DNA of 64,000 nucleotides from Ganoderma boninense (lineage: Eukaryota; Basidiomycota; Agaricomycetes; Polyporales; Polyporaceae). Of this stretch, positions 33,192-45,384 are shown piece by piece. Made by a program: the position numbers and the translations under genes. Position 1 is the stretch's first letter; each line of letters opens with the position of its first letter. Location: positions 2,464,467 to 2,528,466 of the forward strand of contig CM035305.1 in NCBI GenBank assembly GCA_002900995.3. Direction: 5' to 3'. Under the pieces are notes generated by a model, which worked only from the letters and a program-made list of their open reading frames with translations, did no database searches and had not been told where the DNA came from.

Positions 33192-34568
33192 ATGTCGTCC
33201 GTTTTGGCTCAATATGAATCTTTTCTTGTCGCCCATGTGTCCACCATCTCCAGTCTCGAGTCCACACTCAGGTCCATTACGTGGATTCTGCCCGGCAGGT
33301 TCAAGGACGCCGAACTCGCTTCGGAAGCTCGTTAGTCTGACCACCATGAATCCTTCGCCAATGACCTGGCTGACTTCTCCCATCCAGTCTCCGCAATCCT
33401 CAATGCAATGAGCATGTACCATGACACCCTCCTCGCAAAGGTTGCACATTCGGATCCCAAGTACAAGCCCCTACTTCCCTCTTCCGCCCACACCCGTTAC
33501 ACTAGGGCCTGGTGCGAGAAGGATGCACGGTACAAGTGGGCAGGGCGCGCTCTTGAGTTGCTCAAATTCACCGAATTACTTGTCGAAATGGGATTACGGA
33601 GGAAAGTCTCCCGTCGGACGCGTTGGAAGGGTATCATCTTGCTTGAGGTTATCAAGTGCGTTAAGTTTTTTCTTCATGGGCCGTTGAACATCCTCACACT
33701 TTCTCTAGGGCTCTCCTTCGTCTCCTCTTGCTGCGTATCACACGACGTCCATTGATCTCTCCTCTCGTGCCGGAGCGCGAGTTCGATCCTGAAAACATTC
33801 CCGTCGGTTCAGATACGTCTTCACCCACCCTTGCGGCATCTTCGCCACCTCCTTCTATCCCGTCCACTCCGGAACACCTCAAGAACAACCACGTTGCACT
33901 ACCTCTACACCCCCTCCTGACGCCCCCTCCTCCTTCCCAGTCTGCTGTCCCTGTAGAAGAATTCCTCCTGCCGAAGGCCTTAACTACCGCATCGGTCAAG
34001 GCCCCGACCTCGCTTGTCAGGCCTCTTTCAAGTCCAAAGGAGTGGATCTCCGAAGTCACCTACACACTCCGCCCGCTCGTGTATGGTGCGACGTTTTTCC
34101 AGTTTGGCTTCTACCTGTCTGCTAAACCGCTACACAGCTATCTTGTTGTCCTCTGGAAGGAAGGACAACAAGGCTCTAATGACTGCCCTTGCCCTCGAAT
34201 TCCTTGCTCTCAACCTGCGCCGTGTCCCAACTCCTTCGTCTGCGCTAGAGCGCTCCGAGTATGCACGGAGGGACCGCGACATTGTATGGTATTTGTTGAG
34301 GGGCTCTCTGTGGGAAACCTGGACCCGGTGCGCACAGGATTTCCTTCTGCAAGACCGTTACTGATGGGCACTTCATCATAGGCCAAGGCTGGAAGGTTTT
34401 GCGGAGAAGACTGCACACGCTCCCTTCTTAGGCATCTTCAGCGCTTTCGTCAAGGATTGGATTCCGCTGATCGACGAGTATTATTATTGTACGTGCAATT
34501 CATCAGATTTCAGGTTCTTCACAAAATCGTAGCATGCTGACCCCTCGCAATTAGACACTGCTCCGTAG
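33192..34568 (+). CDS. PEX16: Peroxin PEX16
   Basis: PEX16 is a peroxisomal/ER membrane protein needed for peroxisomal membrane biogenesis. About 365 residues in six exons. The N-terminus MSSVLAQYESFLVAHVSTISSLE leads to the family signature LPGRFKDAELASEAL. Then ALLRLLLLRITRRPL (hydrophobic), a Pro/Ser-rich loop, LRPLVYAILLSS, LALEFLALNLRR, EYARRDRDIVWYLLRGSLWETWTRPRLEGF and a C-terminal PLIDEYYYYTAP follow. Introns at about 33331, 33660, 34084, 34322 and 34490 keep phase. The stop is at 34566-34568. All conserved blocks of fungal PEX16 are present. Confidence 0.92.
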
Positions 34569-34959
34569 CGGGTCTGGATATCGCCTCTGTCTTCTGGCAA
34601 TATATACGTGTATTATCCCAATCGCTCGATGCAAGGCATATTTAACCAAGACTGTTGAGTTGTACTTCGGATGCCCCTGAGGGCTATGGTGGTGATGTAA
34701 CGCAGGATAATGTTACTTTGAATCACTAAACAGAGGCGAAATGTCCAGGTCTAATGCGGAATCTTATGCTACGACCGCCGCTACCTTCGTCGCGGGAGAA
34801 GAGGGAGTGACCGGCCCGCATATCTTGGCACTTGAACATATGACCACAAAACGCTATCGATGGGTTCTGGCAAAGGTATATAACCATGAGGTCATTTGAA
34901 ACGGACTTTCAAGCCTGCGCTCCATCGTGCGAAGCGTATCACAATCAACCCCAGCCTGG
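34569..34959. other. Intergenic, PEX16 3' flank and cupin promoter
   Basis: No gene recognised. An in-frame ATG at 34886 could lengthen the cupin by 25 residues. Confidence 0.5.
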
Positions 34960-35720
34960 GATGTCGGCCGATACACCTACAGAACCTCCTGCCGGAATAC
35001 GGCGCATCGTAACCGGCCATTCTTCAGAAGGGGTTGCCGTTGTGAAGACCGACAACATCGTCGACTCACATGACGTGAGTTCGTCGTCCTAGTCTCCGTT
35101 AGGAACTATATTGTTAAGTGCGCTGCTGGACCCGTGTAACTCAGATGGGACCTATGATCCCTGGAGCCCATGTTGGTCCAATTTGGAAGACGGGTGCATT
35201 GCCTGTGCCAGATAACAACGAAGAGTAACTATCAACAAAAAATATCGTATGTACTACTCATACCAACTTAGGTCATCGCAGGACGGATGGCGCGACTCGT
35301 CCCCTCGACGGTGAGCTCGGAGTCATGAAGAGCGGCAGCAACCTCCAATATACGGACTTGGCCCCAGGTGCTTCCGCTCCTATGGTAAGCTATTGTCCAC
35401 ACTCGTGGCTAATTTGCATTGAACGGCGGCTAGCACAGGACCTCTTCACTTGACCACAACGTTTTGCGTGGGTTGTCTCCTAATGTCAAATACCCACTAT
35501 GCTCACTTTGTCTGCCACAGTGAGCGGAAAACTGATCCTTATTATGGAGGACGGATCCGAAACTCTTCTTGACACGCCAGGTGACACTGTTGTGCAGCGT
35601 GGCACCATCCATGCTTGGAGGAACCCTGGTCCAGAGTGGACGCGATGGGTGACGATCCTTATGGATGCATACCCAGCTGTAGTCAATGGAGTCACGTTGC
35701 CAGTCGAGATGAAGATATAG
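34960..35720 (+). CDS. Cupin-domain protein
   Basis: Small single-domain cupin of about 170 residues in five exons. The start at 34960 (MSADTPTEPPAGIRRIVTGHSSEG) was preferred over 34886 because GIRRIVTGH is the common beginning of this fungal group. The barrel motif 1 region is GASAPMHRTSSLDHNVLLSGKLIL, where only one of the two expected metal-ligand histidines in each position is clear. Motif 2 is PGDTVVQRGTIHAWRNPG, with the conserved Gly and His. The last exon reads TILMDAYPAVVNGVTLP. Donor GTGGGT at about 35469 gives the LLSGK junction. Related proteins are annotated only as cupins; substrate unknown. Confidence 0.82.
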
Positions 35721-35839
35721 ATATAGGTGGGCTCTGACAAGCCCGTAAATAGACCAAAAACAAAACGAAAGTTGACTGTTCTACAAATACAATTTACAGG
35801 TCATGTCTTCACGTTTCACCCCAAATGTACCATCTCATG

Positions 35840-36898
35840 TTACTGCAAGTTGACGAACAGTCCACCATCGACCAATATTTGAGCTCCGGTGACATACTTC
35901 GCAAGATCGCTCGCAAGGAAGACGACCGGCCCCGCAATGTCGTCCGGCGCTGTTTAATTTTGGGATCAGGTGAGGATCGTCGCAACACTGCGAGACTTAC
36001 CTCCCAGCCGGCCAAGGACGGTCCGCTTGACCATCCCATCTCGCTTGGCGACATCTGAGAGGTCATCCTTGTTGATGTCTGTCTCGATCGTGCCTGGGAG
36101 GACGGCGTTCGCGCGGATGTTGTACTTGCCCAGTGCCACTGCGCAGCTCTGCATGAGCGAGAGGATGCCCGCTTTTGTGGGTGTATAGTGGCTGAGGGTT
36201 ACTCTCATGAGTTGCGCGACACACATTGGCGATTCCTGACGACCTACACTTGGTACTCTCCGCCAACTAGCGCAGAGATGGAGGATATGCCGATGATGGA
36301 ACCGCCCTGTGGCGTCTGGTTCTTCATCTGGTTTGCAACAGCTGCCGGAATTTCTGAAGGTGAGTAGTTGACCCATGCTCCCAAGAGTCTCGGGTTCACC
36401 TTGTGTGATGTAGAATGACCCGTCCAGATTTACCTGGCGCGTCCGCTCCCAAGTCTCCGTTGGCATGGTTAAGAATTCCGAGAAAGGACAGATCCCCGCG
36501 TTGCTGACGAGCACATCTACGAATACTTCAGTCTCAAGAGCATTGCCACAAATGAGCTCCTAACCGATGCGATTGAACGCCTTGACACCTTCTTCGACAA
36601 TCTATTACGCGTGCACAAGTCAGCAAATAGTCGAATCACTTGAATGCACCGAGGTCTTTACCTTCAAGGACGTTTCACGGCGAGCGATGTCTCCTGGAAC
36701 CACAATGACTTTGGTGTGTGTATATGTGCTTTCGATCTCTTGCCTAAGGATCTCAATCTCCTTCGTTGTTGCCTCGTCGCCAAAGTAATGCAGGACGAGC
36801 CCCGTTGCACCGTACTTGGCGGTTTCGAGTGCGCAGGCTCGGCCTATACCCCGAGAAGCGCCAGTAATGACGATAACTTTGTTCACGAGTAGCGGCAT
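35840..36898 (-). CDS. Short-chain dehydrogenase/reductase (SDR)
   Basis: Classical SDR of about 260 residues. The start at 36898 gives [21 protein letters not shown] with the TGxxxGxG cofactor loop. NAG is present in [11 protein letters not shown], the catalytic Ser in [13 protein letters not shown], and YxxxK in [20 protein letters not shown] and GAQILVDGG close the fold. All catalytic residues are in place. Resembles 3-oxoacyl-ACP reductases and fungal sugar or alcohol dehydrogenases; the substrate cannot be called. Six exons join in phase. It diverges from the reductoisomerase-like gene and converges on the cupin (119 bases between stops). Confidence 0.92.
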
Positions 36899-37341
36899 GG
36901 TCTCGTCGGCGGAGAGCGGGAATCGATGATAGTTTGTCACTGTGAGTATGCGCCCTCTTATGTATGCATTAGGACCCCTTGATTGTCGTCGGTAGTTCCG
37001 CACGACCCGAAGGGCTCAGAGAGGGGGTTGGTGGACGGACTCGGACCGTCGGTGCCGCTCTTCCGGCGTCACAGGGACGTCCTCTGACATGCTGAGGACA
37101 CAAGCGAACGTCGCAGGACAGTCACAAGGATACCAAGGATGTCCTCAGACGGTCTATCGGTTCTCGAAACGAACGCGAAACTGTTCTCTCGGGTCAGCGT
37201 TGCTGACTTCTCATCGGGCATCGGACCTAGAGCTCAGCGACCTGAAAAACGGGGGCAATGATAAAGGCAATGGACTCAAGAGCTCAACTCTTCCTTCCAG
37301 ACACACCTGCATCCCCCATCTCACCTACTCCTTGCACCGCG
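36899..37341. promoter_or_regulatory. Divergent promoter region, SDR / reductoisomerase
   Basis: It is 443 bases long and has no conserved frame. No definite TATA box; a weak GATAAAGG lies near 37259 on the plus strand. Confidence 0.4.
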
Positions 37342-38759
37342 ATGTCCGCCAAGATGTAGGTGTACTGCAAGGTTGGGCTCTGCATATTTTCGGCTGATGC
37401 AATGCTGCCAGCTACTACGACTCCGACGCCAATCTCGGTCTCCTCGATGGCAAGACTATTGTTTTCCTGGGGTATGTGATTCGTATGCGTCGTCAGGATG
37501 GGGTCGTGTATTGAATAATCTTGACAGCTTCGGTAACCAGGGTGCGGCACAGGCACAGAATCTCCGTGACTCTGGCATTCCGAACGAGAGGATCATTGTC
37601 GCCAACCGTCGCGACTCGTACGCCGAGGACGCCATCTCCAAGGGCTTCGTCGTGGAGCACGATTTCGCGAAGGCGGCTACGCAAGCTGATGGTTTGTTGC
37701 TCCTAGCTTCCTACTGAGTTGCGCGCACCGCTCAATCGATCGCCCACAGTTATATTCCTCTTGGTTCCCGATCAGGTTCAACCGCGTCTCTTTAATACGG
37801 AGGTCGCACCGAACTTGAAGGACGACGCGGTCATTGTCGTCGCAAGCGGCTACAATGTGTTCTTCAAGCTCTTGAACTTCAAGCCCTCTCAGGACGTGGT
37901 CATGGTCGCTCCTCGGTACGCTTGTTTTCAGACAGTGGCTTAGATGGTATTGAGACAGACTTACAGCATGATCGGTTCCTCCGTTCGGAGTCTATTCGTG
38001 AAAGGGAAGGGCTTCCCCTGCTTTGTCTCGTCAGAACAGGACGGCACGGGTAAGGCACTCGAGGTCGCCCTCGCGTTGTCGCGCGTGATTGGTGCGACAA
38101 AGGCCGGTGCGATCGCCTCGTCGGCTCGTGAAGAGACTGCAATGGACCTGTTCGCTGAGCAGGGTCTTTGGCCCAACATCATTATGCTCTTCAGGTAGTC
38201 GTGGCTAGTGGGGATTGACAGATCAGCTCGCTCACCAGCTGCTTTACAGGGAGGCGTTCAGCGTACTCAAGGAGGCGGGCTGTTCAGACGAGGCTCTTTG
38301 CTATGAGATGTAAGCTGGGTAGTGCTTGACAGAGAGTGGATTTTTCACTGATGTCTGTCATCATCGACAGGTGGATGTCGAAGGAGCCCGCGGAGATCTT
38401 CGAGCGCGCGGCTGAGGATGGCTTCATTCAACAGGTCTGCGCCTTTGGCCTGTCTTTGAGAGATTTTTCTTGCTCACAAAGTTCGTCTGCAGCTGAAGCA
38501 CCATTCTTCGGTCTCTCAATATGGTCAACTGAACGGCGCGCTCGCCCTCGATGGTGCTGCTGCCAGGGAACACTTTAAGCACATCCTATACAACCAGGTC
38601 CTGAACGGCAAGTTCCAGCAGGAATTCAGCAAGATCGAGGAGGACCTGGAGAAGGAGGGTGACGCGAACCCCCTCAACATTCTGTACAAGAGGTCTGAGG
38701 AGTCGGAGCTCGGGCAGGCGGAGAAGAGGGTTCGCGCACGCCTCGCCGGCCTTCTTTAG
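37342..38759 (+). CDS. Ketol-acid reductoisomerase-like enzyme without mitochondrial leader
   Basis: About 345 residues in nine exons; the first coding exon is only 14 nt (MSAK plus two bases, 37342-37355). Rossmann motif VFLGFGNQGAAQAQNL, then DVIFLLVPDQVQ, VVMVAPRMIGSSVRSLF, and the metal-binding segment SSAREETAMDLFAEQ (Asp and Glu of the family DLFxEQ pattern kept) point to acetohydroxyacid isomeroreductase (EC 1.1.1.86), which serves valine and isoleucine synthesis. Unlike canonical fungal Ilv5 it has no N-terminal targeting peptide, and its C-terminal half (SKEPAEIFERAAEDGFIQQLK) differs from the usual knotted domain as I recall it. It may be a paralogue with a different substrate or location. 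All junctions keep phase. Confidence 0.8.
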
Positions 38760-39024
38760 ACGGATTGTTGTTGTCGGGACTCGGGGAGAACTTGTCGCAG
38801 AGAGCGCAGTGATTAGAACTTGGAACTTAAAGATTGTATTCGTACCATAGACGCCCAATCATGCTTACGGAATGCGAATGGAGACTCGTGAGAAAAATGC
38901 CTCGAGGGGCTGGGAAAGAGTCTGGCTTCATTTCGCGAACGACTCCGAGTCCGAGGTCGCCATTTGTCCCGAACCTCGTTACTCCGCCCATCCCCCACAC
39001 CGCTACGCTTCGACTACCTCTGCC

Positions 39025-41447
39025 ATGTCCTCACCCAACGGCAAAGCTGTCGACAAGATGGACGTCGACAGACCCAGGTCGCTCGACAGGCGGTCCAAGT
39101 CGTACGTCCTTCCTTTGCCCTTTGCTGTTCTGTACTGGACTTTCCGCTAGATCTCGCGACCATTCTGCCGAGACACTCCGCACCCGGCGCTCCCATCGCT
39201 CACGCTCTCGCGAACGCGAAAGAGACAAGGACAAGGACAGACGCCACAGGGACCGCGATGACTACGACGACCGCCGCAAAGGAAGCCGCAGCAGAGATAA
39301 AAGAGAGAGATCTGGGGACAAGTCTCATCGCGACAGGGAGCATGACCGTGACAGGGAGCGCGAGAGAGACAGGGAGCGGCGAAGGGACCGTGATGGTGAG
39401 CGCCGCCGCAGTGAAAGAGATAGAGCCCAGGATCGACATAGCCATCGAGACCGTGAAAGGAACAGAGACAGGGACCGCGACCGTGAGCGGGATAGGGACG
39501 ACCGAGACCACAAGGACCGTCGCAGGAAGCGTGCCGACGACCAGGATGACGGCCTCGATGGCCATTCTCCCGAAGAGCGGGTGAAGAGGAAGCGACCTGA
39601 TGAGGGCGGCGAGGAGTCGTCCCTCCCAGCACCACCACCGTCTGCCGGTCTACCTGCGCCCCCTCCGCCTATGGCTGACAGTCCCCGCCGCAGAAACCGT
39701 TCTCGTGAACCGGATCGCAGGTATGGCGACAGACCCAGGCGTTCTCGTGACCCTCGGGATGATTTCGATGACCCCCGGTACCGCCGAGACCGGGAACGTA
39801 GTCGTCCCCCGAGTCCTCCACGCAGGTAAATTCCCCTTATCATCCCCTCGCTACCGATCGTAGACAACTAACGGTTCTGCCTTCAGGCGTCCATCGCCTT
39901 CGTACGACCCTCCGCAAGACGATCCTATGAATGATGAGCCCACTCCAGATGACTCCGAAGCTCGCTCTGTATTTGTATCTCAGCTTGCCGCCCGACTCAC
40001 TGCGCGCGACTTGGGCTATTTCTTCGAGGACAAACTCGGCGAAAACACTGTGATGGATTCCAGGATCGTCACGGACAGAATCTCTCGTCGTTCCAAGGGG
40101 TTAGTCCTCCTACGCGCTCTTCGGAAGCACACTGAACGGTTATCTTGACAGTATTGGTTATGTCGAGTTCCGCACCGTTGAACTTGTTGACAAGGCTATC
40201 GCACTGAGTGGAACTGTAGTGATGGGACTTCCGATTCAGATCCAGCACACAGAAGCTGAGAGGAATAGGCTTCATCCCGGTGATGGGTGAGCATTCATGT
40301 GTCGTGGGTATGATACCTATATGCTAACGTACCGCAGCAATCTCAACCTTCCGCCAGGCGTGAGTGCTCCGCATGGTGGCATGCAGTAAGCATCCCATTC
40401 TTCATTTACGTCTCTTGCCCTCTCAAGCGTCATCCAATAGGCTCTATGTCGGCTCCCTCCACTTCAACCTTTCGGAATCAGACATTAAACAAGTGTTTGA
40501 GCCATTTGGTGAACTTGAGTTTGTCGATCTTCACCGTGATCCAATGACTGGGCGTAGCAAAGGTTATGCATTTGTACAGTGAGTGTTATTAAGCACGACA
40601 TCCTTGTTCTTATCTGACTTTCAATTGCAGGTACAAACGCGCTGAAGATGCGAAAATGGCTTTGGAGCAAATGGATGGCTTTGAGCTGGCTGGTCGAACA
40701 GTGAGTATGACGTGGCCTGATTCGGTTGTCTATCACTGACTGGCGCGAAACAGCTCCGCGTCAACACTGTCCACGAGAAGGGTTCTGCTCGATACACTCA
40801 ACAGGATTCACTCGACGAGGCCGGCGGTGCGTCTTTGTGCTCTTGAATGAGCCTTCCTATGGCAACTCATTGACATGCTTTTGCTTGCAGGCGGTAACTT
40901 GAACGCAGCTTCACGTCAAGCACTGATGCAGAAACTTGCCAGAATTGACCCTGTGCCCTCCAAGATGGAGCCCGTGTAAGCGTTGCTTCTTCATTATGAG
41001 CTTCTGATAGTCTAAGTGCAGCTTTCCAGGGCTCGACCGAACATTCCTCAGACTATGCAGTCGAGGTCGGTCCTCATGAAGAACATGTTCAACCCTGAGG
41101 AGTACGTGTTGGTCTCTTAGGCCTATTCATTCCGTTACTGAGGTCTCTATCAGAGAAACGGAGCGCGACTGGGACAAGGACCTTGCCGAAGATGTAAAGG
41201 GCGAGTGCGAGACCAAATACGGGCGCGTTCTTGCCATCAAAGTCGAGAAGGAGTCGCAGGTAAATACATATGTGTTCTTTCCCTTCCTCCCTCCAGGCTG
41301 ACTTTTGTCTAGGGCGAGATCTACGTCAAGTTCGAGACTGTTGATGCCGCCAGGGAGGCCATTGAAGGTTTGAACGGTCGTTGGTTCGGTGGGAGGCAGA
41401 TCACAGCTGCCTTCATCTCCGATGCCATCATGCAGGCTCACCAGTAA
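39025..41447 (+). CDS. RBM39-like (CAPER/Rsd1) splicing factor with RD/RE-rich N-terminus
   Basis: About 640 residues. An N-terminal region (about 39150-39830) is built of Arg-Asp, Arg-Glu and Arg-Ser dipeptides, then a Pro-rich linker. RRM1 has SVFVSQLAARLTARDL as RNP2 and SKGIGYVEFR as RNP1; RRM2 has LYVGSLHFNLSESDI and SKGYAFVQYKRAEDA. A third, UHM-type RRM is at the C-terminus: VLMKNMFNPEEE, ECETKYGRVLAIKV, GEIYVKFETVDAAREAIEGLNGRWFGGRQITAAFIS. The order RS-RRM-RRM-UHM defines the RBM39 family, which joins U2AF and SF3B1 in 3' splice-site choice. About ten exons. Convergent with the hydrolase gene. Confidence 0.93.
39180..39560 (+). repeat. Low-complexity Arg-Asp/Arg-Glu coding repeat
   Basis: Imperfect tandem GACAGGGAC/CGTGAC-type hexamers inside the RBM39-like gene. 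They create long open frames on all strands here, which are shadows rather than genes. Confidence 0.8.
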
Positions 41448-42212
41448 CTGCTCACACGAATATGCTCTTCTTCTGAATCCAGACATACAGGTGCTGCACC
41501 TATAAAAAGGAAGCCATCATATTCTCGTGTTGTCGATTGTCTATGTGGTGTTTCTCAAAGCTACTTCTTGATACGCAGATTCGCATACCGTCACCGTCGT
41601 CATTATCTTGCTAGGCTAGGCTTCGGGCGCCCTTGCGGTCGTCCTATTTTCACCGTATAGGCAGGTTATTGCTGACGTCTCGAGCGTCGTATGTCTTCCG
41701 TCTCTCAAACTGTCCTTTCTGCAATAGATATGGCTTTACTGCCTCACACGCGGAAACCATCGTTTGGTACGATGAGACTTCTAACATTTTAAGTTGAGTA
41801 GGTCGCACCACCCTTACCTGGTCAGTCAAGTCGTCGCTGGATGGCAGCTCCAGGTGATATTCCTGTTTCCTGCACATTGTCGCAATATTTCAGCTCGAGT
41901 GCTCGTGCAGAATATACGACCGTCCTCCGGCAACTGCGTTGTCATCTCACCGCGTTGAAAACCGGCGATACATGAAGATCAATTCACCACTTCTCCTTAG
42001 AACCACATTCAGCTCTCGCACGATAATCAGTCGAATCTTCAGCGTGCTGAAGGCTTGGTTCCTGGCATAGGGGCATAAAAAATGTTACGTTCACGATTCC
42101 TACGTATATTATGATGCATTCAGTGCCTGATCGCTCGTACAGACTGTGTTGTACATCGAGGTTCCCCGTAGCTCCAAACCATTCCCATTACTCTTCCTGT
42201 TCCAAACGATCG
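41448..42212. other. Convergent intergenic region
   Basis: It is 765 bases between the stops of the RBM39-like and hydrolase genes. Frames are short and not conserved. I looked for tRNA A and B boxes and found none. Confidence 0.5.
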
Positions 42213-43493
42213 TCAAGAGTAGAATGCCTTGCGCAATGCGTTTGCGGCATCGGAAACAAGCTCTTTGCCCACTTGGAGGACACTGGTCGTGGATTGGTCA
42301 AACAGTGCTACAAATAACGGAGAGGCAACACTCACCCATCCATGGCCATGATCGGATGGGGTGCGCCGAAGTATACCTTCACGTCGGTAGGGATGCCTGC
42401 CTTCTTCAGCTTCTCGCCGTATGCGATGCCCTCATCCCGAAGAATGTCAAGTTCGGCGACAGCAATCCAGGCGGGCGGCGACCTTCTGAATAGCTCGTCG
42501 GGGGCGAAGATGGGTGAATTGTCCCACTTGGTGTGATCGGCGGGGTCTGGCGTCCAGTTCTTGCGGAACCAGAGCATCTTGGGCGCGACGAGCGAGACGG
42601 TGCGGTAATTCTCCTTCCAGGAGGGGTAGCGGCCGTCCTCGACTTGTGCGGTGTTGTCTACGACGGGAACAACGAGGAGCTGGAAGGCGAGCGGTATGCC
42701 GAGCTCCGCCGCCTTGTGCGTTGAGATCGCGGCGAGGTTTCCGCCGCTGTCAAAACCCACATGTGTATCAGAACGACTGCCCTGGGATGAAGGAAGGCCA
42801 CGCCAAAATTGGGATGGGGTCAACTGACCTCGAGGAGCCCCCGACGGCGATGCGAGACGAGTCGATGCCGAGGAGCTCGGCACCCTTGGTGTGCACCCAT
42901 TGGAGGGCCTCTACCGCGTCGTCGACAGCGGCGGGGTATGGGTGTTCCGGGCCGAGGCGATAGTCGACGGATACTACGACGGTGTTCGCGCCTAGGAAGA
43001 GTGGAGCACCGCGTCAGATTGCGGATGATAGCGTGGGGAGGGTTGCGGAGGGTGAATGGTGTGCTCACGCTTGCACATATTGGACGAAAACGAGTTCTCG
43101 GAGTCCATTCGCCCCAGGGTCCATCCGCCTGCAGCACAAGAACGTGGCTCATGGATGAGCGGGCCCAGTGCGTATCTATGACTAGATGCGGGGGCGAAGC
43201 GCACCTCCGTGGAAGAAGATGAAGACTGGCCAACCAGCGGCAGGTGCTTCACCCTCTGGGGTGAAGACACGGACGGAGAACTTGCTGAGAGCAAAGTCCT
43301 GGACCTTTGCTACCGGGACGGGATCGGAACCACCGAGGACGGCGGGGGCAGCGCGAATGGCAGGGTCCCAGGGAATGTCGTGGAGGTAGGGGGTGTGCTG
43401 AATATGTTTTCGGTGGAAGTCGGCGTACTCGGTGAGGAGCTTAGCCTGGATCTCGGGATGGATGGGCTGGAGGATGGGGGGCTGAGAGGACAT
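42213..43493 (-). CDS. Alpha/beta hydrolase of the HGGG (hormone-sensitive lipase-like) group
   Basis: Esterase/lipase of about 340 residues in five exons. The start at 43493 reads [20 protein letters not shown]. The oxyanion motif is FIFFHGGGWTLG, split by an intron at about 43205. [22 protein letters not shown] follows, then the nucleophile elbow GGSSSGGNLAA, also split, at about 42826. The acid/His part is [14 protein letters not shown] and [12 protein letters not shown]. The elbow reads G-S-S-S-G rather than the commoner G-D-S-A-G, so the acidic residue before the nucleophile is Ser. Substrate unknown; the family hydrolyses short acyl esters. It diverges from the D-serine dehydratase-like gene. 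Confidence 0.9.
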
Positions 43494-43555
43494 TCTGGCG
43501 GGTGGTGCACTGTCCACGAATGAACAACGAATAACATGGCGCGACATAGGCCGTA

Positions 43556-43570
43556 CGTATATATATATAC
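43556..43570 (-). promoter_or_regulatory. TATA-like run upstream of the hydrolase gene
   Basis: An alternating TATATATATATA run on the minus strand lies about 65-75 bases before the ATG at 43493, a plausible TATA position for this gene. Confidence 0.55.
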
Positions 43571-43788
43571 ACAGCGGGCGGGCCGGGTGCCGGGTGGGCG
43601 CCAGATGAAGATCAATCCGATGCGATGCACTGATAGCAATGGTCCCCGCATAGATCTGCCTCCTCCTCCCGATCGCGCTCTCCTCAGTCCTCCACCACCT
43701 CTCGACCCCCTCGCACCCCATTCACGCCCCCACTACCCCCACAGATCCCTTCCATTGTGCCCCTCCTCCCCTTCCCTTTGCGCCTGCC

Positions 43789-45384
43789 ATGAGCACAGAG
43801 GAGCACCCCCAGACAAACCCTCTCATCCCCAAGCAGTCTCGCACCCCTTACCACATCAGCGGAAAGCCCGAGAAACAAGACCTCGTAGATGAGTACAAGG
43901 GCAAGAACCTCGATGCTTTGAGGACTCCAGCCCTCATCATCGACCGCGCCGTCTTCGCCCGCAACTGTGCAAAGATGCACGACCTCGCCACGGCCCTCGG
44001 TGCCAGGTTCCGTGCCCACGTCAAGTCCCACAAGGTCCGTCTTCAGCTTTGCACGCCACCCATCCGATTCCTGGTCGCCCCCTCATGCTTGTCCGCCGTG
44101 TCTAGACTCCAGAGGGTACCAGGCTTCAATTGAACTCCACCGCGGATGAGACCCACTCCATCGTCGTCTCCACCGTCATGGAAGTCTGCGAGGTCTTTCG
44201 TGCCGGCTTGATGGCGGATGGAACTGTCAAGGATGTAGGTCTCTCCATTTCTGATCGTATTCGGCGGCTGAGTATTTGTGCGTACGTAATCTAGGTCCTC
44301 TATGGATTGCCCATGGCGCCGAACAAGATCGCAGATCTTTCTGCCCTCACCGACGAGCTGTCCGCGGTTGGCGCCTCCATGCGCATCCTGGTCGACCACC
44401 CTGATCAAGTCAAGGTCATCGAGGCTTGGGAGTCTACAAAGACAAACCACAGACAGTGGTCCGTCTTCCTCAAGGTCGATTGCGGCAACCAGTATGTGTC
44501 CACCCATCTCCCTCTGTTTGAGTTATCCGACATATCTCGCAAGTAGGCGAGCGGGACTTAGACCCGAAACCCCCGCTTTCCGTGCACTACTCGAAGCTGC
44601 TCTCGCTTCCTCCTCTATCTCCGTTTACGGCTTTTACACGCACGCGGGCAACTCGTACGCGTCGACATCGTTTAACGAAGCGTCGAATTACCTTCTCTCT
44701 GAGGTGAACGCCGTCAACACAGCGGCTGGCCTTGCATTGCAGGTGATCGCGGCGACTCCAGGACTTTCGCAGCCGAGAGAACCGTATGTTCTGTCTGTCG
44801 GTGCAACACCCACAGCCCATGCTGCAACCGCTGAGCTTCGGGCCCAGCTCGAGCCCTCTCTGCACGGCGTTCTTGAGCTCCACGCAGGTGAGCATTTCTG
44901 ACATCCGTGACCTCGTGCTATACCGAATAGAATTGCAGGCAACTACCCTCTACTTGATCTCCAGCAAATGAACACTGGCCTCATCACGCATTGCGATGTT
45001 GCTCAGCGCGTGCTTGCGACCGTCATCTCTTATTACCCAGGACGTGGCGATAACGGTTCGGATGAGGCGATGTGCGACGCCGGCGCGCTCGCCATGAGCA
45101 AGGACACGGGTCCCCGTCCGGGGTACGGGGATGTCATGGGCAAGCCCTGGCGGATGGGTCGGTGCTCCCAGGAGCACGGCATCCTCACGCAGATGTCTCC
45201 ATCTGAGTTTGAGCTCGGGCCTGCGCAGGGTGAGAGCGGCCTGAAGCTGGGCGACATGGTCCAGATTGTTGGGCAGCACGCGTGCTTAATCCTTGCTGGT
45301 TATCCGTGGTATTACGTTGTAGACTCGGGTGTGGGCGAGGGCAACGTCGTCGTGGACGTATGGGTCCCATGGAAGGGCTGGTAG
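43789..45384 (+). CDS. D-serine dehydratase-like / D-threonine aldolase-type PLP enzyme
   Basis: Fold-type III PLP enzyme of about 450 residues related to yeast Dsd1, which turns D-serine into pyruvate and ammonia using PLP and zinc. The start at 43789 reads MSTEEHPQTNP. LDALRTPALIIDRAVFARNC leads to the lysine motif FRAHVKSHKTPEG, with the PLP lysine in the HVKSHK context. Then come VDHPDQVKVIE, LKVDCGNQRAGL, YGFYTHAGNSY, VSVGATPTA (given as SVGATPTA) and the C-terminal zinc site GQHACLILAGYPWYYVVD with His and Cys. Introns at about 44037, 44236, 44494 and 44887 keep phase. The 100 bases before the ATG are almost pure pyrimidine. Confidence 0.88.

Noticed and set aside
34960..38759. Secondary-metabolite cluster (cupin, SDR, reductoisomerase)
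   Set aside because: There is no backbone synthase, transporter or regulator, and the neighbours are housekeeping genes.
39147..39867. Long antisense frames opposite the RBM39-like gene
   Set aside because: They are mirror images of the Arg-Asp/Arg-Glu repeat coding sequence.
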